NCBI GenBank assembly: GCA_963783505.1
Contig: CAWAOP010000051.1
Span: forward strand, 12,366 to 76,365
Direction of reading: 5' to 3'
DNA from: BOG-224 sp963783505
Lineage (GTDB): Bacteria > Acidobacteriota > Terriglobia > Bryobacterales > Bryobacteraceae
DNA: 64,000 nucleotides
The notes under the pieces were generated by a model that was given only the letters and a program-made list of their open reading frames with translations, was not told the origin of the DNA and did no database searches. Shown here one piece after another: positions 51,341 to 60,056 of the stretch (positions are counted from its first letter, which is position 1; each line of letters opens with the position of its first letter). The translations under genes and the position numbers were made by a program.

Positions 51341-53026
51341 TTACTCAGCGGCCCGCTCCAGCTTCGAAATCAGAGCCCCCGTCCCCACCACCACCCCGCA
51401 GCCGATCACGTTGTACCAGAGGAAGGCGATGTTCGTGAAATACCAGCAGGCGAAAATGACTGCCTCGCCTGCGAGCGCGCCCCAGAATGCGCCGCGCGCG
51501 CGCACCTTGGGGAAGAAGAACGCCAGCACGAATACGCCCAGCATCCCGCCGTAGAAAAACGACCCGAGCAGGTTCACGGCTTCCACCAGCGAGCCCAGAT
51601 GCTTCGCGTACTGCGCCGATACTACGGCGTACCCGCCCCAGAACAACGTCGCCACGCGGGAGGCTTTCAAATAATGACGGTCGGAAGCGGCCGGCCGGAA
51701 ACGGCGCTTATAAATGTCGATCACGCTCACCGTCGCGAGAGAGTTCATCTCGCTCGATATCGAGGACATGGTGGCGCCCAGGATCACGGCCAGGATCAGA
51801 CCTACCAGGCCGGCCGGCAAGTAACGCGTCACGAAGCTGAGGAAGATGTAGTTGGTGTCGTTGAACTTCTTGCCGCCGGTCTTCTCCAGAACAGCGGCGC
51901 CATCCTTTCGCGCGGCATCCAGATCGCTCTGCGCTGCCCTGTAATCCGCCGCGCTCGCCTGCGCGGTGCGCGCGTCGCCATTGTGGCGGGCGGCGATCAA
52001 CCGGTCGGCGGCCGACCTCCTTCGTTCGAAGGCATCGTCGTACTTCCGAGTGACCGATTGAAGAACGGGCGCCGGCGTCACCGCCTCCAACCGGGTCACT
52101 TGACTCCGGTCGAAGAACAGAGGCGGCTTCTGATACACGTAAAACACAAACACCATGGCCCCGATGAACAGGATGAAGAACTGCATCGGGATCTTAGCGA
52201 CGGCGTTGAACAACAGACTGAGCCGGCTCTCTCTCACGGACTTGCCAGTAAGATACCGCTGCACCTGGGATTGATCCGTACCGAAGTAAGCCAGCGCCAG
52301 GAACATGCCGCCGAACAGGCCGCTCCACAGGTTGTAGCGATCGTTCCAATCGAAATGCGTGGTGACGGCGTTCAGGCGGCCGGCCGCGCCGGCAAGACTC
52401 AGTGCGTCGCGGAATGAGACGTGGGACGGAAGCAGCAGAACGGCGCAGAGGAGCGCGGCGGCGAGTCCCAAAGTCATCACAATCATCTGCTGCAAGTGGG
52501 ACCACGACACGGCTTTGACGCCGCCGGTTGTGGTGAACGCGACCGCAATGCCACCCATGATCAGCGTGGTGGCCCAATCCGGCCAGCCGAAGATCACGGT
52601 GAGCACCACCGCGGGCGCGTAAAGCGAGATGCCGAGGGCCAAGCCGCGCTGAATAAGAAAGATGATGCTGACCAGCATGCGCGTGCGGGCGTCGAACCGC
52701 TGCTCCAGGTATTCGTAGGCCGTGAAGACCTTGGCGCGATGGAAGAGGGGGACGGCCGTGGCGCACAGGATCACCATGGCCAGTGGCAGGCCGAAGTAAA
52801 ACTGCACGAAGCGCATTCCATCCACGTAAGACTGAGCGGTGGTGGAGATGAACGTGACGGCGCTCGCCTGCGTGGCCATTATGGATAAGGCCATCGCATA
52901 CCAAGGCATGCTCCGCCCCGCGAGCAGATATTGATTGACGTTGCGGCTGCCCCGTCCTCGCCATAGCCCGTAGAGGATTACGTATGAGAGGGCCGCGCAC
53001 AGGACGAGCCAGTCGAGGGGACGCAT
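51341..53026 (-). CDS. Sodium:solute symporter (SSS family) with a coiled-coil insert
   Basis: This is a 561-residue protein with about 13 hydrophobic segments. SSS motifs are LLAGRSMPWYAMALSIMATQ, LQQMIVMTLGLAAALLCAV, YFGTDQSQVQRYLTGKS and ILGATMSSISSEMNSLATVS. Between two membrane helices (residues about 310-380) lies a hydrophilic segment of about 70 residues rich in A, R, D and Q (DDAFERRRSAADRLIAARHN, then SAADYRAAQSDLDAARKDG) with coiled-coil character. This is not usual for the family. The substrate (sugar, sialic acid, amino acid or other) is not known. It stands alone, and the spacers on both sides hold palindromic repeats. Confidence 0.9.
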   Translation of the reverse strand: MRPLDWLVLCAALSYVILYGLWRGRGSRNVNQYLLAGRSMPWYAMALSIMATQASAVTFISTTAQSYVDGMRFVQFYFGLPLAMVILCATAVPLFHRAKVFTAYEYLEQRFDARTRMLVSIIFLIQRGLALGISLYAPAVVLTVIFGWPDWATTLIMGGIAVAFTTTGGVKAVSWSHLQQMIVMTLGLAAALLCAVLLLPSHVSFRDALSLAGAAGRLNAVTTHFDWNDRYNLWSGLFGGMFLALAYFGTDQSQVQRYLTGKSVRESRLSLLFNAVAKIPMQFFILFIGAMVFVFYVYQKPPLFFDRSQVTRLEAVTPAPVLQSVTRKYDDAFERRRSAADRLIAARHNGDARTAQASAADYRAAQSDLDAARKDGAAVLEKTGGKKFNDTNYIFLSFVTRYLPAGLVGLILAVILGATMSSISSEMNSLATVSVIDIYKRRFRPAASDRHYLKASRVATLFWGGYAVVSAQYAKHLGSLVEAVNLLGSFFYGGMLGVFVLAFFFPKVRARGAFWGALAGEAVIFACWYFTNIAFLWYNVIGCGVVVGTGALISKLERAAE

Positions 53027-53214
53027 GGCAGGGGGTCAGATGGGCGGTTGTGGAGCGGGCTTACAGCCAGCTATTCCGCCATTCGTGGCGGCATGTGACC
53101 GTGCTTCCGGGAGGCCGGTCATCGTCACGGAACGGAATGCCTGCAGGGACGCAGGCATGGCAGGCTGGAAGCCCACTCCACGGCGGTGAACGGTTGAGGC
53201 CAACTGAAGCCGCG

Positions 53215-53742
53215 CTACTTCACCGTGAAGTTGATGGAGGCTACGTGGTTCTCCCACGTAAGTTGGAGCATGCCGTTGCCCCCGCCGTGATCCATGAGCG
53301 TGTACTTCAACTCCTCTACCATCGCCGGAGGCTTGCTCATGGTCATTTTGACGCGGCCCAGATCCTGCCCTTTGTTGTAATCCGTCCCCCATTGACCGGT
53401 CTGCTTGTTGACGATAAGAACCCAGTTGTCCTGGTCCGTCAGATCGACGTACAGGGTGTAATCGCCCTTGGGAACCGCCAGGCCGGAGATATTCAGGTCG
53501 GCGTCCGTGTGAAAGGACGTTGCGGAGTTCGCGCCCGCGCGCCACACGGGGTAGGTAGCGTCCGTCCCAATCTGTCCATCCTTGCCGAACAGTTTGCCCA
53601 CGCGGCCATTCACATGGGGAGCGGAGTATTTGATGGTGATGGTCTTGCCGGCGAATGCCTTGGTCTCGGTTGCGGCGGGGCTCTGAGCCAACGAGACGCT
53701 CGCCGCGGCGAGCAGAACCGAACAAACTGAAAGCAGTTTCAC
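53215..53742 (-). CDS. Exported DUF2911 protein
   Basis: This is a 175-residue protein with a signal peptide (MKLLSVCSVLLAAASVSLAQ). The remaining beta-rich domain matches DUF2911: ITIKYSAPHVNGRVGKLFG, YPVWRAGANSATSF, GDYTLYVDL, WVLIVNKQTGQWG and LQLTWENHVASINF. The family is common in Acidobacteria and Bacteroidetes, outside the cytoplasm, with unknown function. It lies 15 bases downstream of an acetyltransferase gene on the same strand. Confidence 0.9.
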   Translation of the reverse strand: MKLLSVCSVLLAAASVSLAQSPAATETKAFAGKTITIKYSAPHVNGRVGKLFGKDGQIGTDATYPVWRAGANSATSFHTDADLNISGLAVPKGDYTLYVDLTDQDNWVLIVNKQTGQWGTDYNKGQDLGRVKMTMSKPPAMVEELKYTLMDHGGGNGMLQLTWENHVASINFTVK

Positions 53743-53757
53743 TCTGAGATTTCCTCC

Positions 53758-54273
53758 TCAGTCCAGCATAACCGTTGTGGCAGGCCGCTTGGCCCGCCGG
53801 CGTGTCCTACACCCGCCACTCCGCCGCAGATGCATCAGCCAGCCGTCGGCGCCGTCGTCATAATAGCCGCGCCATAAACGCACAGTCCGGAAACCAAGCT
53901 CCTTGTAGAGCGCTTGCGCCCCGTGATTCGTCACCCGGACCAGCAACGCGACAAACTCGACCTTCCGGCGCCTAAGCGCCCCGATCAGGCTTTTCATCAG
54001 AACTCGCGCCACGCCCTGCCGGCGCGCATCGGGAGCGACGGCCACGGAAATCACCTCGGCGCGCCCACGGCTTACGCACGCCAGCGTGTAGCCGAGCATC
54101 TTTCCAGCGCTCCACGCCGCAAGGAAAAGGTCCCCGTTCCGGCCCAGGTAACTTGCAAACGTGTTGCGGTCGTAGGCGTCCACGCCAAAGCAGGCGTTCT
54201 CGATTTCGAGAATGCGATCCAGGCCAGCCGTAGTTACGCGGCGGACGGTCACTCGGGTGTTATCCTTTAACAT
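53758..54273 (-). CDS. GNAT-family N-acetyltransferase (RimI-like)
   Basis: This 171-residue single-domain GNAT protein has acetyl-CoA motif A VISVAVAPDARRQGVARVLMKSL (Q/RxxGxG/A), and motif B VTNHGAQALYKELGFRTVRLWRGYYDDG, which closely resembles RimI-type N-alpha-acetyltransferases. The C-terminal 20 residues are Arg-rich (RRSGGCRTRRRAKRP). The start at 54273 is divergent from feoA, with an AACATGTT palindrome overlapping the start codon. The substrate, probably a protein N-terminus, is inferred from similarity. Confidence 0.9.
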   Translation of the reverse strand: MLKDNTRVTVRRVTTAGLDRILEIENACFGVDAYDRNTFASYLGRNGDLFLAAWSAGKMLGYTLACVSRGRAEVISVAVAPDARRQGVARVLMKSLIGALRRRKVEFVALLVRVTNHGAQALYKELGFRTVRLWRGYYDDGADGWLMHLRRSGGCRTRRRAKRPATTVMLD

Positions 54274-54276
54274 GTT
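54269..54276. promoter_or_regulatory. AACATGTT palindrome between the acetyltransferase and feoA
   Basis: The perfect 8-bp palindrome AACATGTT lies within an AT-rich stretch (TTTAACATGTTGATTTAATGG), about 150 bases before the feoA start. It overlaps the acetyltransferase start codon. It could be an operator for iron control of feoAB, but it does not match a Fur or DtxR consensus well. Confidence 0.25.
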
Positions 54277-54423
54277 GATTTAATGGATATTATTCCCCAA
54301 TCTCAGATCTTCGCCCTAGCCGCCGTCGCCGTTCGCTGCTCCCCGCTTGACAACTATTTCAGACGCGCCCATACTGGAATTGTGTTGCAACTGAGTGTCA
54401 ATAACAGGACCGTGGAGAGCGTC

Positions 54424-54705
54424 GTGCCAACCCTTATGGATCTGCGCCGCGGTGACGCCGCGGTGGTCGAGCGAATCGATCTTCCGGCCGAGGACGCCCG
54501 CCGCCTGATGGAACTCGGTTTTCTTCCCGGTGCGCGAGTCGTGGCGGGCGCCAGCGCGCCCGGCGGCGACCCTCGCGTCTTCCAGGTGGACGGTTCGGAA
54601 ATCGCGCTGCGGCGCGACACGGCCCGGCGCCTCAAGGTTCAACCTGAACGCAGAGCCGCGCGGGTGGATAAGAAATCGCGCCATGAGGCTTCTCCGAGGC
54701 CCTAA
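54424..54705 (+). CDS. feoA: Ferrous iron transport protein A (FeoA)
   Basis: This is a 93-residue SH3-like FeoA protein. The domain reads MDLRRGDAAVVERIDLPAED, ARRLMELGFLPGARVVAGAS and SEIALRRDTARRLKV. The GTG at 54424 is chosen because GGAG sits 6 bases before it and the domain begins at once. The longer frame from 54283 has no ribosome site and no conserved content. A basic tail (ERRAARVDKKSRHEASPRP) of about 20 residues follows the domain. Its stop overlaps the feoB start (TAATG), so the two are coupled. Confidence 0.9.
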   Translation: MPTLMDLRRGDAAVVERIDLPAEDARRLMELGFLPGARVVAGASAPGGDPRVFQVDGSEIALRRDTARRLKVQPERRAARVDKKSRHEASPRP

Positions 54706-56594
54706 TGAGCGATTGCGGCTCTTGCCACGAGTGCGGCGGCGTATCTGTATTGGAGCGGCCTTCGTCCGGCCAGGCAACGCCAGCCTGCGTCGCACTCGTC
54801 GGTCCGCCCAACTCCGGCAAAACCACACTCTTTAACCGTCTCACGGGCCTCCGCCAAAAGGTAGCAAATTTCCCCGGCGTCACGGTGGAGCAGCATACCG
54901 GCGTGGCCGAACTCCCCAGCGGCGCCTCGGTTGAGATTGTCGATCTGCCGGGCATCTACAGCCTTTCGCCGCGTTCGGAGGACGAACGGGTGGCGCGCGA
55001 CGTGCTGCTGGGCCACCGCCCCGAAGTCCGTAAGCCGGAAGCCATTCTGCTGGTGCTGGACTCGACGAACCTGGGCCGCAACCTGATGCTGGCCGCGCCG
55101 ATCCTCGCGCTGGGCACTCCCACACTGATCGTGCTCAACATGGCGGACGATCTGCGCAGCCGCGGCGGCCATTTGGATTTACCCGAACTGGAAGCTCAAC
55201 TGGGCGCGCCGGTCGCGCTCGTGAGCGCAAGCCAGGGCGAAGGCATCGGGCAGATTTACGATTTTCTGGCCGGCTCGTGGCAGAAACCGTCTCCGCTTGA
55301 GCTGCCGGTGCTGAACGACGTTCCCAAGTGCAGGGAGTGGGCCGGCCGCATGGGCGAGAGGGCGCATTACCGCGCTCCGCTTCCTCCCATGTGGACCCGG
55401 CGCCTGGACAAGATTTTTCTGCATCCGGTGGGCGGTCCGCTGATCTTCATCGCGGTCGTTGTCGCGGTCTTCCAGGCGATGTTCACCGGGGCCGTGCCGC
55501 TGATGAACGGCGTGCATTGGCTTTTCGATAAGACCGGCGGCTGGATCACCGGCGCTATGCCCGATAACGCGTTCCGCTCACTGCTCATCGATGGCGTGTG
55601 GACCGGCGTCGGCTCGGTGGTTGTCTTCCTCCCACAGGTTCTGCTGCTCTTTTTGTTCATTGGAATCCTGGAGGATTCCGGGTATCTGGCCCGCGCGGCG
55701 CTCATCGCGGACCGCACCATGGCCAAGGTGGGCTTGCAGGGGAAGGCGTTCATCCCGCTGCTTTCGGCGCACGCTTGCGCCGTCCCGGCGATCATGGCCA
55801 CGCGCACCATCGAGGACAAGCGCGACCGCACGGCGACCATTCTGGTGGCGCCCTTCATGACCTGCTCCGCGCGCCTCACGCCGTATACTCTGATCATCGC
55901 GGCCTTCATCCCCAACAAGCTTTTGTTCGGGTTCCTGAGCGCGCGCGCCGCCGCCATGCTGAGTTTGTACGCGCTCGGCTTCACCGCCGCGATTGTCACC
56001 GCGAAGATTCTGAAATCCTCCATCCTGAAAAGCGGAGGCGCGCCCTTCATGCTGGAGATGCCCGCGTACCGGTGGCCGACGTTGCAATCGCTCGGACTGA
56101 GGCTCTACGACCGGGCGAAGGTGTTCTTGCGCCGCGCGGGCACGGTGATTCTTCTGATGACCGTGGCGCTGTGGATCTGCGCGCACGTTCCCACTCACAA
56201 CGGGCAGGCCCCGCCCATCGAGCAGAGCGTGGCGGGCCGCATCGGCCATGCCATCGAGCCAGCGATCCGGCCGCTGGGCTTCAACTGGAAGATCGGAATC
56301 GGGCTCCTTACGTCGCTGGCGTCGCGCGAAACCATCATCGCCACGCTGGGCTCGATCTACGGCATGGACCCGCGCACGCATACCGAAGGCATGCAAGCGG
56401 CGCTGCGCCACGACCTGACGCCCGGCGGCGCCGTCGCGCTGCTCATCTTCTTCGCCTTCGCCATGCAGTGCTTCGCGACCATCGCCGTAGTGCGCCGCGA
56501 AACCGGCGGCTGGCGCTGGCCCGCGCTTCAATTCACGTACATGGGCGTCCTGGCGTACGCCGGCGCCTTCATTGCGGCCCACGTGATCGGATAG
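54705..56594 (+). CDS. feoB: Ferrous iron transporter FeoB
   Basis: This is a 629-residue inner-membrane Fe(II) transporter with an N-terminal G-protein domain. A short Cys-rich leader (MSDCGSCHECGG) precedes G1 ALVGPPNSGKTTLFNRLTG. G3 is VDLPGIYSLSPRSEDERVAR, G4 is VLNMADDL, and G5 lies in VSASQGEG. The membrane part has Gate motifs, including GFLSARAAAMLS and LSAHACAVPAIMATRT, and the C-terminal core ends LQFTYMGVLAYAGAFIAAHV. The length is about 100 residues below the E. coli type because the linker between the G domain and the membrane domain is short. The N-terminal CxxCxxC leader is uncommon and may bind iron or zinc. Confidence 0.95.
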   Translation: MSDCGSCHECGGVSVLERPSSGQATPACVALVGPPNSGKTTLFNRLTGLRQKVANFPGVTVEQHTGVAELPSGASVEIVDLPGIYSLSPRSEDERVARDVLLGHRPEVRKPEAILLVLDSTNLGRNLMLAAPILALGTPTLIVLNMADDLRSRGGHLDLPELEAQLGAPVALVSASQGEGIGQIYDFLAGSWQKPSPLELPVLNDVPKCREWAGRMGERAHYRAPLPPMWTRRLDKIFLHPVGGPLIFIAVVVAVFQAMFTGAVPLMNGVHWLFDKTGGWITGAMPDNAFRSLLIDGVWTGVGSVVVFLPQVLLLFLFIGILEDSGYLARAALIADRTMAKVGLQGKAFIPLLSAHACAVPAIMATRTIEDKRDRTATILVAPFMTCSARLTPYTLIIAAFIPNKLLFGFLSARAAAMLSLYALGFTAAIVTAKILKSSILKSGGAPFMLEMPAYRWPTLQSLGLRLYDRAKVFLRRAGTVILLMTVALWICAHVPTHNGQAPPIEQSVAGRIGHAIEPAIRPLGFNWKIGIGLLTSLASRETIIATLGSIYGMDPRTHTEGMQAALRHDLTPGGAVALLIFFAFAMQCFATIAVVRRETGGWRWPALQFTYMGVLAYAGAFIAAHVIG

Positions 56595-56613
56595 CCGACG
56601 GCTGGCAGCTTGC

Positions 56614-57286
56614 TCACACGCCGCGGCGGTTTCCCCACAAATCGACGTGCAGCCGCGGGCTGAATCGGAAGCCTTCCTGCTTGCAAATCTCGGCGAGCCA
56701 AAGGGAACGCTCGCGCAGGACTCCGCTCTCCACGCCTTCGGGCATCAGAATCGTGTGCACGGCGCCGCCGGGGAATGCGCGCAGAAACGCGCGCACTTCA
56801 TCCATGTCCTCGGGCTTCGCAATCACGAACTTGAGCTGGTATGCATACCGGCTCATCAGATCGAACAGCGGTTGTCGCTGGATGCGCAGCTCCTCGTGGC
56901 GCTCGGCCCAGGCGCCAACTCGGCGTCGAGTTGGAAAGCTTTGGGCTGATGCTCATCAGATCGCATTCCACCGGCTGAAACACCGTGCCGGCGGTCTCGA
57001 TGGTGATGTGCAGACCGAGCTTTCGCAACCGCGCGGTCAGCGGGATAATTTCGGGCTGGATCATGGGCTCACCGCCGGTAACCACAATATGCCGCGCGGG
57101 GTAAGCGCGCACCTCGTCCAATATCCGATCCAGCGCCCAATCGGTTCCTTCCGGTTGCCAGGACGTATAAGGCGTGTCGCACCAGGCGCACCGCAAGTTG
57201 CAGCCGCTGGTCCGAATGAAGACCGAGGGCGCGCCGACCAACGAGCCTTCCCCTTGAATCGAGTAGAACAGCTCAGCAATCTTCAA
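56614..57286 (-). CDS. queE: 7-carboxy-7-deazaguanine synthase QueE (frameshifted near 56912)
   Basis: This radical SAM enzyme of the queuosine/7-deazaguanine pathway is about 224 residues after repair. The start is a TTG at 57286 (LKIAELFYSIQGEGSLVG, TTG read as Met) with GAGG upstream. The radical SAM cluster motif is GCNLRCAWCDTPYT (CxxxCxxC). ARHIVVTGGEPMIQPEIIPL and HITIETAGTVFQP follow. The C-terminal part is in another frame: WAERHEELRIQRQPLFDLMS, then RYAYQLKFVIAKPEDMDEV. One extra base at about 56906-56920 explains the break. It overlaps queC by 14 bases. Confidence 0.92.
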
Positions 57287-57962
57287 TGCCGGCCTCAAGA
57301 AAACCCTTGGCGCGAAGCAGGCACGCGTCGCACTGTCCGCACGGCCGCCCGTCCGGCTGAGGATCGTAGCAACTGAAGGTCAGCGAAAACGGAACGCCCA
57401 ATTCATGGCCGAGGGCCACGATCTGGGCCTTGTTGAGGCTCAGAAGCGGCGCATGGATTTTGATTCGCGCGCGGCCTTCCACGGCAGCCTTGGTGGCCAG
57501 GTTCGCCAGCCGCTCGTACGCTTCGAGATACTCGGGGCGGCAATCCGGATAGCCCGAATAATCGAGCGCATTGACGCCGATGAAGATATCCGAGCAGTCG
57601 AGAGTCTCGGCCCATGCCAGCGCCAGGGAAAGAAAAACGGTGTTGCGCGCCGGAACGTACGTTACCGGGATACCCTGCGCCATTTCCGCGAGCTCGCGGC
57701 CCTTCGGAACCGCGATATCGGACGTGAGCGCAGAGCCTCCGAACGCGTTGAGCCCGACGCTTGCCACCAGATGCCTGGCCGCGCCCAGCGCCCGCGCCAC
57801 GCGCGCCGCCGCTTCCAGTTCAATTCTGTGGCGCTGCCCGTAATCGAAAGTAATGGCGTAGCAGTCATAACCTTGCCGCTTGGCGAGCGCCAGGCATGTG
57901 GAAGAATCCAGCCCGCCACTCAGCAGGCAAACGGCGATCGGGGAAGGAACGGAAGCAGTCAT
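57273..57962 (-). CDS. queC: 7-cyano-7-deazaguanine synthase QueC
   Basis: It converts 7-carboxy-7-deazaguanine to preQ0 using ATP and ammonia. The 229-residue protein has the PP-loop LLSGGLDSSTCLALAKRQG, FDYGQRHRIELEAAARVA, PVTYVPARNTVFLSLALAWA, IFIGVNALDYSGYPDCRPEY and the C-terminal zinc site SCYDPQPDGRPCGQCDACLL. It is full length. Its end overlaps the start of queE, so the two are coupled. No queD, queF or tgt is in the window. Confidence 0.96.
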   Translation of the reverse strand: MTASVPSPIAVCLLSGGLDSSTCLALAKRQGYDCYAITFDYGQRHRIELEAAARVARALGAARHLVASVGLNAFGGSALTSDIAVPKGRELAEMAQGIPVTYVPARNTVFLSLALAWAETLDCSDIFIGVNALDYSGYPDCRPEYLEAYERLANLATKAAVEGRARIKIHAPLLSLNKAQIVALGHELGVPFSLTFSCYDPQPDGRPCGQCDACLLRAKGFLEAGIEDC

Positions 57963-57985
57963 GAACCCAGTTCCAATTGTACCGA

Positions 57986-58138
57986 CGCGGGGGCTAGGGG
58001 CTGGGGATCGGGAGCCGGGGAATCGGGTTCCCGCTTATTACGCACGCGTGGAGCCAATCGCAGGCCGATCCCTGTGCCGCGAGGTTGATCTACAGCCTCG
58101 CTCGCCCCGGCCCCTGGCCCCCGACCCCTGGCCCCCGT
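57986..58138. repeat. GC-rich inverted repeat, copy 2 (GGGGGCTAGGGGCT family)
   Basis: The left arm at about 57986-58025 contains GGGGGCTAGGGGCTGGGG, and the right arm at about 58104-58138 contains CCCCTGGCCCCCGACCCC. They are inverted and imperfect, with about 80 bases between. It has the same design and motif as 48011-48290. Like that copy it sits directly before a gene whose start has a TATAAT-like box. Confidence 0.65.
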
Positions 58139-58144
58139 TATGAT
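58139..58144 (+). promoter_or_regulatory. Candidate -10 box of the glycosyltransferase gene
   Basis: TATGAT lies 11 bases before the GTG at 58156, at the edge of the inverted repeat. No ribosome-binding site intervenes, so a transcript with a leader of about 5 bases is expected. Confidence 0.35.
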
Positions 58145-58155
58145 GGGAACCGCGC

Positions 58156-59199
58156 GTGCGAATCCGTTTTCTAACATCCACTCCGCTTGATATTCGCCGG
58201 GGCAGCGGCACGTATGTCGGCATTCACGTTCTGGCCGATGCGCTCCGCGCGCTTGGGCACTCGGTGGAAATCGAAGGCTCGCGGCTGCATCTCCCCGTGT
58301 ATACGGCGGAACGCCTGGTTTTCAATCGCAGGCTCAAGCCATCCCGCGATTTCGATCTGACCGTGGGCTTCGATATGGATGGCTACCGCATTGCGGCCGG
58401 CAACCCGTCGCACGTCGCATCGCTCAAGGGAGTGATAGCGGATGAGGCGCGGTTCGAGCGCGGCTTCACGCGAGCCACCATGTCCGTGCAGGCGCGCTGT
58501 GAGCGCCTTCACGCGCGACGAGCCGCGCGCGTCATCGCGCCGAGCCGCTACTCGGCGGAACGGGCGGCTGAGTTCTACGGCTTGCGCGAGCCGCCGGCCG
58601 TAGTTCCGGAGCCGATCGATCTGCCTCAGTGGCGTTCGTTGTTGGAGCGCAATCCCGCCCGCTCTTCTCGATTCACCGTACTATTCGTCGGGAGGCTTTA
58701 TCGCCGCAAGCGCGTGGACGTGTTGCTGCGAGCGGCCGCTTGCCTGCGCGGCTCGATTCCGGAGATCGAGCTTCGCATTGTGGGCAATGGTCCGTGCGCC
58801 GGGCCTCTGCGCCGGCTCTCAAGCGAACTTGGTCTTCAAGGCGCGGTTGAATGGCTCGGCGACGTGTCTCGCTCCGCGCTGGCCGCCGAATACAATCGCG
58901 CCGATGCGTTCTGCCTGCCGAGCGTTCAGGAAGCTTTCGGTATCGTGTTGCTGGAAGCCATGGCGGCGGGCAAGGCGATTGTCGCATCGCGCGCCGCGAG
59001 CATTCCCGAAGTCGCTCCGCATGCGCAGTTGGTGGAACCGGACAATGCCGAAGCCCTGGCGGCGGGAATAGAGGCTCTTTATCGCTCGCCGGAACTGCGC
59101 GCTGCAATGGCCGCAACGGGCGCAAGCCGCGTCGCGCAGTTCGATGCGCCGCGAGTTGCGCGAGTGTTCCTGGAGGCGTGCGCCGGAACGCGCGCGTGA
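58156..59199 (+). CDS. Glycosyltransferase family 4 protein
   Basis: This is a 347-residue GT-B enzyme. The N-terminus MRIRFLTSTPLDIRRGSGTY carries the GSGTY acceptor loop. The GT4 part has FTVLFVGRLYRRKRVDVLLRA, ELRIVGNGPCAGPLRRLS and LPSVQEAFGIVLLEAMAAGKAIV (E-x7-E motif). It is separate from the polysaccharide cluster at 9-14.7 kb and has no glycan genes beside it. Donor and acceptor are unknown. The start is a GTG. Confidence 0.93.
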   Translation: MRIRFLTSTPLDIRRGSGTYVGIHVLADALRALGHSVEIEGSRLHLPVYTAERLVFNRRLKPSRDFDLTVGFDMDGYRIAAGNPSHVASLKGVIADEARFERGFTRATMSVQARCERLHARRAARVIAPSRYSAERAAEFYGLREPPAVVPEPIDLPQWRSLLERNPARSSRFTVLFVGRLYRRKRVDVLLRAAACLRGSIPEIELRIVGNGPCAGPLRRLSSELGLQGAVEWLGDVSRSALAAEYNRADAFCLPSVQEAFGIVLLEAMAAGKAIVASRAASIPEVAPHAQLVEPDNAEALAAGIEALYRSPELRAAMAATGASRVAQFDAPRVARVFLEACAGTRA

Positions 59200-59277
59200 G
59201 AATCGTCCGAAAAGGCTTGCTCGAATTCAGCCCGTTGGCGCGCGGCGACGCTCCTGGAATTCGCCTCGATCCCGCCG

Positions 59278-59478
59278 TCAGGGCCGGCCGGTCAACACTC
59301 CGCCAAAGAAGAAGCCGAAACCGAGAATGGAATCGCAATGCGGGCAGGAGTACATGATCTCCTTCTTAATCAAACCGGTAACTTCGCGATGAACGGTTTC
59401 CGGCATCGTTATATCCGCGGAATCGCGCCGGGTATTTTCCAGCGTGACGACCTGCTTGCAGTAAGGGCACTTAGGCAT
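59278..59478 (-). CDS. Small zinc-ribbon protein
   Basis: This is a 66-residue protein with two CxxC pairs, MPKCPYCKQVVT at the start and IMYSCPHCDSILGFGFFFGG near the end. Together they make a four-Cys zinc ribbon. The stretch between (DITMPETVHREVTGLIKKE) is helical. The final GFGFFFGG is hydrophobic and may be buried or membrane-associated. Function is unknown. The longer frame to 59604 lacks a better start. Confidence 0.75.
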   Translation of the reverse strand: MPKCPYCKQVVTLENTRRDSADITMPETVHREVTGLIKKEIMYSCPHCDSILGFGFFFGGVLTGRP

Positions 59479-60056
59479 AGCCGAATCGTAGCAGGAGACG
59501 CGCGCTGGGGACGAGCGAGAAAGGAGGAGGAATGCTGAAGGCGGAAGGCTGAATACGGACAAGGAGCGACGGACGCCGAACGCCGAGCGCCGCGGACGAC
59601 ACACTTCGAGTGACGGAGTGATTGCCGTGGTGGGGATTTCGTTGCGGCGGCCGGGGGCTTTCGAGCTTTTCGCCGGGCGTCATTCCGGCCGCCGGCAGGT
59701 CTGGGCCGCATCTTCAGAGGCAGGGGGTGGGCTTTCTAGGCTCGCGCACCTTACGCATTCCGATTCAATGCATGGCCCGCTGGTTTGACCCCGATCGCGG
59801 TAGGCCCGCCTGGGCGCATCCGCTCCTGGGTGTTTAGGAACCGGTTCCTTGGTCTCCCGTCGGCTTCCGCCGCAGGCCTTTAATCAGGGCTCCGGGAGTA
59901 CAGTCCGCCAACTACTTGCAACGCTTCCTGGCCAGGAAGTACAGTCGAGGGTTGCTCGCGGAGCGCGATTCCCTCGTCCGATTGGAGAGTAGCACGCGGA
60001 ACTCGCGGGTCAGGCCGTGGAGGTCTCGAAGTCGTTGAGAGAGTGGAAGAAATAAT
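59479..60056. other. Intergenic stretch of 578 bases
   Basis: No credible gene is seen. Near 59530-59565 there is a short repeat of the GCTGAAGGCGGAAGGCTGAAT type, similar to 41060-41150. The open frames here (for example 59622-59837) have no conserved content. The last 100 bases precede the broken methyltransferase gene; GAGAGAGTGGAAG lies just before 60057. Confidence 0.5.

Noticed and set aside
54241..54300. A Fur or DtxR box controlling feoAB
   Set aside because: AACATGTT and the AT-rich stretch do not match the known 19-bp consensus of either regulator, so it is kept only as a weak operator candidate.
59622..59837. A 71-codon open frame in the 59.5-60 kb gap
   Set aside because: There is no ribosome site, no conserved pattern and no fit with neighbouring genes.
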